A stretch of 5,129 nucleotides of DNA from Synergistaceae bacterium (GTDB taxonomy: Bacteria > Synergistota > Synergistia > Synergistales > Aminobacteriaceae), in contig WRBZ01000087.1 of the NCBI GenBank assembly GCA_009784305.1, positions 1-5,129 of the forward strand, in the 5' to 3' direction. Position numbers and translations under genes: made by a program. The stretch's first letter is position 1; every line of letters begins with the position of its first letter. Positions 1 through 5,129 of this stretch are shown here, piece by piece. The notes under the pieces were generated by a model. It was given only the letters and a program-made list of their open reading frames with translations. It was not told the DNA's origin and ran no database searches.

Positions 1-6
1 GAGAGG
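1..6 (+). promoter_or_regulatory. Shine-Dalgarno for the M24 peptidase gene
   Basis: GAGAGG lies seven bases before the ATG at 14. It is a purine-rich partial match to the anti-Shine-Dalgarno sequence at normal spacing and supports that start. The window begins at this site, so any promoter or upstream gene is out of view. Confidence 0.55.
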
Positions 7-13
7 TTATACA

Positions 14-1135
14 ATGATTAACAAAAAACGAATGGCAGACGTTTCCGCGTTACTGCGGAATAATAATCTGGATGATATTATTGTTAGCGTATCGATGGAT
101 ACGCTATATTTGGCAAATCTTTATATGAAACCTGACGAAAGGTTTAAGGGCATTGTCATAGTTCCTGATGAAAAGGACGGAAATAGTGGCTTCGCACTTG
201 TTCCGGAGCTTTACAAACATGAGTTTGAGGAAGCTATCGGCGGAGATATTCCTTTTTATTTATGGAAGGATGCGGACTGGTTCTATAGCGCCGTGAAAAA
301 AGGGCTTGATGACTTCGGTGTACCTGAAGGCGGAAAAATAGCTTTCAACAATAGCGTATTAGCAATTGATGCTATTGAATTTTCAAAACGCTGGGGATAT
401 CAGCTTGAAAATGGAGAAAATATTTTTTCTTCTCTGCGCCTCATTAAGGACGCGACTGAGATCAGTTATCTGAAAAAGGCAGGCGAAATAACAGACGCGG
501 CGCTGAATGACGTTTCAAAATATATAAAACCAGGAATGACCGAAGGACAGGTTCGGAGTTATCTTTTTGAATCATTTGCAAAACACGGCGCGGATGCTCC
601 AACCGCCACAGATCCATGGGGAATAATTGCCAAATCGGAGAATGCCGCTATTCCTCACTACAGAAAAATGGACTGCGAGATCAAATCCGGAGACAGCTTA
701 ATAATGGATGTTGGATGCACTTACAATGGATACCACTCCGACATTACCCGCACTCTTTTCATTGGAGAGCCCTACGAGGAGAGGCGCAAGGTATATGAAA
801 TCGTGCGGGAAGCGCAGCAGGCCGGCATAAACATAATCCGTCCAGGTGTGAAGGCTTGTGAAGTCGATAAGGTTGTTCGGGATATTATTGAGAAAGCGGG
901 ATACGGACCTCAGTTTTTCCATCGTACCGGTCATGGAATAGGCCTTGCCATACATGAGGATCCATATATTTCCTCTTCACATCAAACTATTCTAAAGGAA
1001 GGAATGGCTTTCAGCGTGGAACCGGGAATTTACCTGTCCGGGAAATTTGGCATCCGTATTGAAGATATAGTCGTAGTGACAACTGACGGATGTGAAGCAA
1101 TGACAAAATTTCCCAAGGAGCTTACAGTCGTTTAA
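14..1135 (+). CDS. M24-family metallopeptidase, Xaa-Pro aminopeptidase/dipeptidase type
   Basis: This is a cytosolic metallopeptidase of the pita-bread fold, predicted to remove residues N-terminal to proline or split Xaa-Pro dipeptides. Residues 1 to about 140 look like a creatinase/prolidase N-terminal domain, and about 150-365 are the catalytic domain. The five metal ligands of the family are visible: D232 (MDVG), D243 (HSDITRT), H307 (TGHGIG), E336 (VEPGIY) and E350 (RIED). The supporting histidines H215 (IPHY) and H314 (AIHEDP) are also present, so the enzyme should be active. The 373-residue length is normal for the family. The ATG at 14 follows a GAGAGG ribosome site, and no signal peptide is visible. 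The stop lies 8 bp before the next gene, which suggests co-transcription. Family assignment is secure; the exact specificity (aminopeptidase P, prolidase or a relative) cannot be read from the sequence. Confidence 0.93.
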   Translation: MINKKRMADVSALLRNNNLDDIIVSVSMDTLYLANLYMKPDERFKGIVIVPDEKDGNSGFALVPELYKHEFEEAIGGDIPFYLWKDADWFYSAVKKGLDDFGVPEGGKIAFNNSVLAIDAIEFSKRWGYQLENGENIFSSLRLIKDATEISYLKKAGEITDAALNDVSKYIKPGMTEGQVRSYLFESFAKHGADAPTATDPWGIIAKSENAAIPHYRKMDCEIKSGDSLIMDVGCTYNGYHSDITRTLFIGEPYEERRKVYEIVREAQQAGINIIRPGVKACEVDKVVRDIIEKAGYGPQFFHRTGHGIGLAIHEDPYISSSHQTILKEGMAFSVEPGIYLSGKFGIRIEDIVVVTTDGCEAMTKFPKELTVV

Positions 1136-1143
1136 TTTAATAA

Positions 1144-2295
1144 ATGCCATATTTTAACTATACAGGGTACGACGCTGAAGGTAAATTAAAAAAAGGCGTG
1201 CTTGAGGCTTCTTCCTCCGCTCAAGCTATAGATCGCCTTACAGAAAAAGCGATAATTGTTGTTGATGTTGTTCAGTCATCGGAAAGGGCAAAATCAAGAA
1301 AAGTCGTTCCGTTATCACTTGAGGGGCACATCATGTTCTGCAGAAGCCTTGCCGCATACCTTCGTTCAGGATTGCCGCTCGCCGACTCTCTTAAAGTGCT
1401 CGGCAAGCAAAGTATAGACAAACGGGTCGGCGCAGCTTATTCTTCAGTCCTCGAAGGAATCGAGGGAGGGAAAAAGTTTCATGCGGCCCTGTCCGAGAGC
1501 GGAGCTTTTAAGGAAACGCTATGGCGCATAGTGGAGTCAGGGGAGCAGAGCGGTTCACTAATTCAGGTATTGGAGCAGGCGGCAGACCAATTCAGACTTG
1601 AGGATAAGCTGTTTAAGAGGATAAAAAAAGCCCTGACTTATCCGATAGCGATGGTCATTATTGGGACAGGCGTCGTCATTTTTCTGCTTTCTTATGTTGT
1701 ACCGAAGATTTCATCTCTGTTCGACGAAGTCGGACAGGCACTTCCACTCCCGACAAGGATATTGATATTCCTTTCCGATTTTGTGGGAAATTGGGGACTC
1801 ACAGTTTTATTATTAATAATCCTTACGTTACTTATCATGAAGTGGCGAAAGAAAAGAATTCCTTTTCCTTTTATGAAAGGTCTCAGAAGAAGGCTGACGT
1901 TATCCTTGGTAATGACGCATCTTGCCACTCTGCTTAAATCTGGAATTCCACTTGTACAGGCGCTAAAAATGGCTTCGTCCATGGATTCCGACTCCGCGCG
2001 CTGGCTTGAGGCTTCGGACTTAGTCAAGGCAGGGCACAGGTTTGACCGCGCGCTTGAGAAACTTGGATTCACAGAGGATGTGGTTTACGTTGTCAGGGTT
2101 GGAGAAATGGGAGGAGACCTTACGACATCTTTAACAAATGTTGGAGAGACCAACTGGGAGCTTGCGGAAGCACAAATGGACAGGTTGGCTACGCTTATTG
2201 AGCCTGTCATGACCCTTACTCTTGGTTTTTCTGTTGGATTTATTGTTGTAGCTATATTACTGCCGGTGTTTGACTTATCGGGGCTGGTGAAATAA
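1144..2295 (+). CDS. gspF: Type II secretion / type IV pilus inner-membrane platform protein, GspF/PilC family
   Basis: This is the polytopic inner-membrane protein on which a pseudopilus or pilus is assembled; in known systems it contacts the GspE/PilB ATPase. The N-terminus (MPYFNYTGYDAEGKLKKG) is the characteristic opening of the family. Two T2SSF domains follow, about 62-185 and 252-375. Each carries its conserved glutamate motif: ESGEQSGSL at 131-139 and VGEMGGDL at 319-326. Hydrophobic membrane segments lie at about 166-187, 206-232 and 350-377, with the family's PLPTRIL sequence (201-207) just before the second. At 383 residues it is slightly shorter than the usual 400 or so. The ATG is eight bases after the peptidase stop and has no clear Shine-Dalgarno, so translation may depend on coupling. 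GspF and PilC are hard to separate by sequence; the GspG gene downstream favours the secretion-type name. Confidence 0.93.
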   Translation: MPYFNYTGYDAEGKLKKGVLEASSSAQAIDRLTEKAIIVVDVVQSSERAKSRKVVPLSLEGHIMFCRSLAAYLRSGLPLADSLKVLGKQSIDKRVGAAYSSVLEGIEGGKKFHAALSESGAFKETLWRIVESGEQSGSLIQVLEQAADQFRLEDKLFKRIKKALTYPIAMVIIGTGVVIFLLSYVVPKISSLFDEVGQALPLPTRILIFLSDFVGNWGLTVLLLIILTLLIMKWRKKRIPFPFMKGLRRRLTLSLVMTHLATLLKSGIPLVQALKMASSMDSDSARWLEASDLVKAGHRFDRALEKLGFTEDVVYVVRVGEMGGDLTTSLTNVGETNWELAEAQMDRLATLIEPVMTLTLGFSVGFIVVAILLPVFDLSGLVK

Positions 2296-2408
2296 GGACA
2301 ATGCACAATTAGAAGACAAAGACGCTGTATTGCTTCCCGCAACGCTGCGCTCGCGGCTAAAGGTACGCTCGTAAAACGAGTTTTTTCATTGTGAATTGTA
2401 AATTGTAA
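2296..2408. repeat. MITE-like intergenic repeat element with inverted heptamer ends
   Basis: This element fills nearly all of the gspF-gspG spacer. The right end has three tandem heptamers: ATTGTGA (2388-2394), ATTGTAA (2395-2401) and ATTGTAA (2402-2408). The left end has two in the opposite orientation, GGACAAT (2296-2302) and GCACAAT (2303-2309), which read ATTGTGC and ATTGTCC on the minus strand. The core between them is GC-rich (about 2333-2357) and has three ACGCTG/ACGCTC words at 2322, 2342 and 2365, then a hairpin with a T-run. It has no coding potential of its own. The left end begins directly after the gspF stop and the right end stops two bases before the gspG ribosome site. The inverted heptamers are seen directly; that this is a multicopy mobile element is inference from that structure. 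Confidence 0.6.
2368..2386 (+). terminator. Terminator-like hairpin inside the gspF-gspG spacer
   Basis: A perfect five-base-pair stem, CTCGT (2368-2372) with ACGAG (2376-2380), closes a three-base AAA loop and is followed at once by six T (2381-2386). The layout is that of a rho-independent terminator on the plus strand. The stem is short and only moderately GC-rich, so termination would probably be partial. It could attenuate read-through from gspF or insulate gspG. No comparable T-run follows it on the minus strand. Confidence 0.5.
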
Positions 2409-2410
2409 AA

Positions 2411-2417
2411 GGAGGGG
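2411..2417 (+). promoter_or_regulatory. Strong Shine-Dalgarno that fixes the TTG start of gspG
   Basis: GGAGGGG lies six bases before the TTG at 2424. It is the best ribosome site in the window and decides the start, because the first in-frame ATG lies only at codon 97, far past the prepilin cleavage site. A strong site with a weak start codon may be a compensating pair for the abundant major pseudopilin. Confidence 0.8.
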
Positions 2418-2423
2418 ATTTCT

Positions 2424-2852
2424 TTGAGAAAAATTAGAGGATATAAAAGAAAAGGATTTACGCTTGTTGAAATTCTGGTCGTTGTCGTTATACTTGGTCT
2501 TTTAGCAGCTCTTGTCGTTCCAAATATTATAGGACAGTCAGATGAAGCGAAACGTACTGCCACGGCAGTGCAGATTAAACAGATAGAATCCGCGCTTGAT
2601 CTTTATCGTTTGCATAACTCATTCTATCCAACCACGGAACAGGGCCTTGAGGCGCTTGTGACAAAACCGACGACACACCCGCAGCCGAAAAAATACACTG
2701 AAGGTGGATATATGAAAAAGGTTCCGTTGGATCCATGGGATAACCCTTTCATTTACCGTAACCCGGGCGAAAAGGGAGGGATCGATATAATAAGCTTCGG
2801 CCCGAATGGCGAGGAAGGCGGCGGAGACGATATCACAAATCATGATTTGTGA
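2424..2852 (+). CDS. gspG: Type II secretion major pseudopilin GspG
   Basis: This is the main subunit of the pseudopilus, the periplasmic piston of type II secretion. It begins at TTG behind a strong ribosome site and has a short, basic leader of 11 residues. The type III signal is KG^FTLVE: cleavage after G11 gives mature F1 and the conserved E5 (E16 of the precursor). A hydrophobic helix follows at about 12-36 and an amphipathic helix at about 38-65. The GspG hallmarks come in order: YPTTEQGLEALV (68-79), GGYMKKVPLDPWDNPF (94-109), then the C-terminal SFGPNGEEGGGDDI loop (124-137), equivalent to the calcium-binding region of known GspG proteins. The usual DG of that loop reads NG here. The 142-residue length is typical. 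The last codons and stop lie in a 24-bp perfect palindrome. It should need a prepilin peptidase, which is not in the window. Confidence 0.95.
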   Translation: MRKIRGYKRKGFTLVEILVVVVILGLLAALVVPNIIGQSDEAKRTATAVQIKQIESALDLYRLHNSFYPTTEQGLEALVTKPTTHPQPKKYTEGGYMKKVPLDPWDNPFIYRNPGEKGGIDIISFGPNGEEGGGDDITNHDL

Positions 2853-2854
2853 TA
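2831..2854. repeat. Perfect 24-bp palindrome across the gspG stop codon
   Basis: The half-site TATCACAAAT, central CATG and the complementary half ATTTGTGATA form an uninterrupted 24-bp palindrome with no mismatch. The stop TGA (2850-2852) is inside the right arm. As RNA it could fold into a ten-base-pair stem with a four-base loop. No T-run follows, so it is not a standard terminator. It could be a 3' stabilising hairpin, a barrier between gspG and the next gene, or a protein-binding site. The symmetry is read directly; any function is inference. Confidence 0.75.
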
Positions 2855-2873
2855 ATAGCTATAATAACTGAAC

Positions 2874-3437
2874 ATGGCGTTACTAATACTGCAAAACAAA
2901 CTAATACCCACCTGGAAAAAGTTTTTGCGTAACATAAATTGCGTTTCGCAAATTACATCATGCCGGGCAGATGGGTGTTCGTTTTTTGGTTTTTCACGCC
3001 GCAGAGCGTTTACGATGATAGAGCTTATTGTAACCGCTGCAATATTGAGTTTGCTTGCAGTATTGGTTTTATCGCGAGTATCATGGATTGAGCCTAACAA
3101 GAGGATCCTGCAGCGCGCGTTCATAGAGGCCGGCGAGATAGCAAAAAGCGGGACTTCCATAAGATTCCGCGTTGATAATGAAGAAAACAGAGGGGCTTTT
3201 GTCTCTGAGGTTTTAGTAAAGGACGAAAAAAAGGAAGTTTGGGAAAAAGGTGCAGTAACCTGGAAGGCCGTTGATATGCGGTGGAGACCCGATGGGAAAG
3301 AATGGGTTTTCAAGCCCGAGATAATATATTTCTTTCAGGATGGAATGTGTACTCCAGCCAGAATAACATGGGGAACTCATCCAAATGTGGAAAACTATTT
3401 ACTGACCGTTACCGGCTATTTAGTGGAACACAAATAG
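2874..3437 (+). CDS. Prepilin-type minor pseudopilin, GspH-like
   Basis: This is a predicted minor pseudopilin that would join the tip of the pseudopilus. The N-terminal methylation motif is RRRA^FTMIELIV at 42-53, with a hydrophobic helix from 46 to about 66. E50 is the conserved glutamate at mature position 5. Residue -1 is Ala instead of the usual Gly. From the ATG at 2874 the leader is 45 residues, far longer than the usual 6-25, and that ATG has no clear ribosome site. A TTG at 2925 would give a 28-residue leader; no ATG, GTG or TTG lies closer to the cleavage site. The C-terminal part (about 95-187) is a beta-rich region with WRPDGKEW, FFQDGMCTPARITW and LLTVTGYL, resembling the end of GspH/FimT proteins. 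Placement after gspG fits that. The pseudopilin class is firm; the H assignment is tentative and the start uncertain. Confidence 0.8.
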   Translation: MALLILQNKLIPTWKKFLRNINCVSQITSCRADGCSFFGFSRRRAFTMIELIVTAAILSLLAVLVLSRVSWIEPNKRILQRAFIEAGEIAKSGTSIRFRVDNEENRGAFVSEVLVKDEKKEVWEKGAVTWKAVDMRWRPDGKEWVFKPEIIYFFQDGMCTPARITWGTHPNVENYLLTVTGYLVEHK

Positions 3438-3448
3438 TTAGTATTATA

Positions 3449-4972
3449 ATGATAAGGTATTACGGAAGTTCATACGTAAGGGAAGCGGACAGAATAGCCT
3501 CGGTCGAGCTTGGGATACCAGGCGTTGTTTTGATGGAAAACGCGGGACGTGGAGCAGCGGAAGTCATGCTTCGAAAGTACCCTGAGGCGCTAAATTTCCT
3601 GATCCTCTGCGGACCGGGCAATAACGGCGGAGATGGTTTTGTCGTGGCGAGGCATCTTGCTCTTGCGGGTCGTATCCCTTCCGTTGTCACGGTCGTCGAA
3701 ATCGAGGAATACAAAAATGACGCTGCTTTCGCGGTTGCGTCGGCTAAAAAATCGAGGCTCAATATATCATGCTCGAAACGCATGACGGATAGCGAATTAT
3801 CAGCGCTCATAAGCTCATCCGATGTGATCGTGGATGCTCTGCTTGGAACCGGATCCAATGGAGCCCCCAGAGGCGAGGTCAAGAGACTTATTGAGCTTTG
3901 CGGCAACGCGGAGCGAGTCGTATCACTCGACGTTCCGAGCGGCGTCGACTCTGACACTGGAACAGTCGCGGAGACAGTTATAACAGCCGGGCTGACGCTC
4001 ACTTTCCTGGCGCAAAAAATCGGTCTTGCCGTGTCCCCCGGTTCACTTCACAGCGGAGAGGTCATAGTATGCAACATAGGGGCTTCGCCTGAATTATTGC
4101 TTCCTGCATCAAACGAACTAACCGGATATGACAAATCGGACATTCAGAACATCATGCCAAAAATTCCAAAGGACGTACACAAAAAACAACGCGGCGCTCT
4201 TATGATAGTCGGAGGTTGTGACTTTTTCAGAGGCGCGCCAATTTTGACCGCATTGGGCGCGCTCAGAGCAGGGTGCGGTTTAGTCTTCCTGGCAATGCCT
4301 GATTTCATAGTGGCAAGCGCGGCAGCCCTACTGCCGGAAGCGATATTTATACCACTATCGCCCAATGAAAAAGATGGCTCTATCGGTTATGATAATTTTT
4401 GGAAAAGCATCTCTCCTTGGCTCCAAAAATGTGACGCGCTGGTGTGCGGTCCTGGATTGGGGCGTTCTGACGACGCGCGGAAAATTACTTGGCAGTTATG
4501 CCTCGAATGGGAGAAACCACTACTTCTGGACGCAGACGCTCTGTATCATGCAGTCGATATGGAGAAAGAGGGTAAATTTCACAGAAACCCGGGAACCAGC
4601 ATCATAACACCGCACGCTGGCGAGGCTGCATATCTGCTCGGGACGAACAGCATTGAAATTTCCGCTAATCGCTTATTGTCATGCATTGAACTGGCGAAAA
4701 AATATGATGTAGCTCTTCTGAAGGGACCACATACTCTAATATGCGGCGGTACGGAGAAAAGGGCAATACTTGAAGGCGGCCCTCAACTGGCTATTCCGGG
4801 TTCCGGTGATGTTCTGTCCGGCGTTATAGGCGCCTTTCTCGCAGCCGGAATGCCTCCAATTGACGCCGCGACCTTGGGCGCTTTAATTCACGCAACAGGC
4901 GGCGACATACATAAGGGAACTAATGGCCTTCTGGCGGGAGAGCTTGCTCGATATATCTCCGGAATTATCTGA
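3449..4972 (+). CDS. nnr: Bifunctional NAD(P)H-hydrate repair enzyme Nnr (epimerase plus ADP-dependent dehydratase)
   Basis: This enzyme repairs the hydrated cofactors NADHX and NADPHX. The N-terminal domain (1 to about 215, YjeF_N type) epimerises the R form, and the C-terminal domain (about 230-505, ribokinase-like) dehydrates the S form using ADP. Epimerase motifs are LMENAG (28-33), GPGNNGGDGF (55-64), DALLGTG (129-135) and DVPSGVDSDTG (161-171). Dehydratase motifs are RGALMIVGG (248-256), GPGLG (334-338), LLDADAL (359-365), ITPHAGE (386-392), LLKG (423-426) and GSGDVLSG (451-458), with D454 the likely catalytic residue. Both halves look complete, and 507 residues is normal for the fused form. 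I chose the ATG at 3449 because the family normally starts just before this point; the frame is open back to 3281 but that overlaps the pseudopilin gene. It follows the pseudopilin by 11 bp with no good ribosome site and appears to be the last gene of the row. Confidence 0.96.
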   Translation: MIRYYGSSYVREADRIASVELGIPGVVLMENAGRGAAEVMLRKYPEALNFLILCGPGNNGGDGFVVARHLALAGRIPSVVTVVEIEEYKNDAAFAVASAKKSRLNISCSKRMTDSELSALISSSDVIVDALLGTGSNGAPRGEVKRLIELCGNAERVVSLDVPSGVDSDTGTVAETVITAGLTLTFLAQKIGLAVSPGSLHSGEVIVCNIGASPELLLPASNELTGYDKSDIQNIMPKIPKDVHKKQRGALMIVGGCDFFRGAPILTALGALRAGCGLVFLAMPDFIVASAAALLPEAIFIPLSPNEKDGSIGYDNFWKSISPWLQKCDALVCGPGLGRSDDARKITWQLCLEWEKPLLLDADALYHAVDMEKEGKFHRNPGTSIITPHAGEAAYLLGTNSIEISANRLLSCIELAKKYDVALLKGPHTLICGGTEKRAILEGGPQLAIPGSGDVLSGVIGAFLAAGMPPIDAATLGALIHATGGDIHKGTNGLLAGELARYISGII

Positions 4973-5129
4973 AATATTTTGCTATAGGGTGCTTCCTTTG
5001 CGCCGCCAACACCGCTTCAAGCAGTTTTTCACGCACTGAGGAAAGGGGCGGCATACCTTCCATGAGAGGTTCCTCTGCCGCTACTGTGTTTTTTATCCTT
5101 AAAAACCCGCCATCGACCGCTATATCATA
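4965..5129 (-). CDS. C-terminal fragment of an unrecognised protein (partial, runs off the right edge)
   Basis: Reading the minus strand from the window edge gives an uninterrupted 54-codon frame ending in TAA at 4967-4965. It begins YDIAVDGGFLRIKNTVAAEE and ends AQRKHPIAKYFR. The composition is protein-like: a short beta-type start (AVDGGFLRI), a Pro/Met-rich turn (PLMEGMPPLSS), then an amphipathic helix (VREKLLEAVLAAQRK). No family motif was recognised. It is convergent with nnr and overlaps that gene's last codon and stop by 8 bp. The N-terminus lies outside the window. Support is the open frame across the whole stretch that nnr does not cover, and the tail-to-tail layout. A chance open frame of this length is possible, so confidence is moderate. 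Confidence 0.6.
   Translation of the reverse strand, partial: YDIAVDGGFLRIKNTVAAEEPLMEGMPPLSSVREKLLEAVLAAQRKHPIAKYFR

Noticed and set aside
2388..2408. CRISPR or iteron-like array from the tandem heptamers
   Set aside because: The units are only seven bases, number two or three per end, and have no spacers; they look like the ends of a small intergenic repeat.
2388..2423. Sigma-70 promoter for gspG in the AT-rich right end of the repeat element
   Set aside because: TTGTGA resembles a -35 box, but the place for a -10 box is the GGAGGGG ribosome site, and no TATAAT-like word lies at proper spacing.
2831..2854. CRP- or FNR-type operator as an explanation for the palindrome
   Set aside because: The TCACA and TGTGA words are in the opposite order from a CRP site, and the spacing does not fit TTGAT-N4-ATCAA. 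The position at a stop codon also does not suggest a promoter.
2971..3018. Short out-of-frame ORF inside the minor pseudopilin leader, ending just before the FTMIE helix
   Set aside because: It is 15 codons long with no clear ribosome site and no similarity, and the pseudopilin frame runs through the region without a break.
2840..3313. Minus-strand open frame of 157 codons opposite the minor pseudopilin
   Set aside because: It is low-complexity and Ser/Thr-rich, has no recognisable motif, and lies opposite a gene with a clear pilin signal.
3281..3448. Upstream extension of the nnr reading frame by 56 codons
   Set aside because: It overlaps the 3' end of the minor pseudopilin in another frame, has no family similarity, and Nnr proteins normally begin near the ATG at 3449.
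3460..4002. Minus-strand open frame of 180 codons opposite the Nnr epimerase domain
   Set aside because: It is a shadow of the strongly conserved nnr coding sequence; its Ser/Pro/Thr-rich product shows no domain.
4973..5060. Rho-independent terminator downstream of nnr
   Set aside because: No stem followed by a T-run could be found just after the stop; the region is better explained as coding on the minus strand.

Overview
The window holds five plus-strand genes in a tight, operon-like row and the 3' end of a convergent minus-strand gene at the right edge. In order: an M24-family Xaa-Pro-type peptidase (14-1135), a GspF/PilC-type inner-membrane platform protein of type II secretion or type IV pili (1144-2295), a GspG-type major pseudopilin (2424-2852), a GspH-like minor pseudopilin (2874-3437), and a bifunctional NAD(P)H-hydrate repair enzyme Nnr (3449-4972). 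The minus-strand fragment (4965-5129) is open to the window edge and was not recognised.

The middle three genes form a compact pseudopilus module: GspF would anchor and drive assembly, GspG would polymerise, and the GspH-like protein would sit at or near the tip. No assembly ATPase (GspE/PilB), prepilin peptidase or secretin is in the window, so these must be outside it or elsewhere. The two flanking genes are cytosolic housekeeping enzymes with no evident functional link to secretion.

The non-coding interest is concentrated at two points. The 128-bp gap between gspF and gspG is almost filled by a MITE-like element (about 2296-2408): ATTGTNN heptamers in inverted orientation at both ends, a GC-rich core, and a terminator-like hairpin followed by six T. 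It ends two bases before a strong Shine-Dalgarno that drives a TTG start for gspG. A perfect 24-bp palindrome (2831-2854) then spans the stop codon of gspG, just before the minor pseudopilin gene. Together these could set different expression levels for gspF, gspG and the minor pseudopilin, but this is inference.

The organism is a bacterium of moderate GC content with a diderm-type secretion/pilus system. The gene mix, with a pseudopilin module embedded among metabolic genes, is compatible with an anaerobic lineage such as Synergistota. That is a weak guess from general impression, not from a marker gene. No RNA genes, CRISPR arrays or transposase genes were seen.
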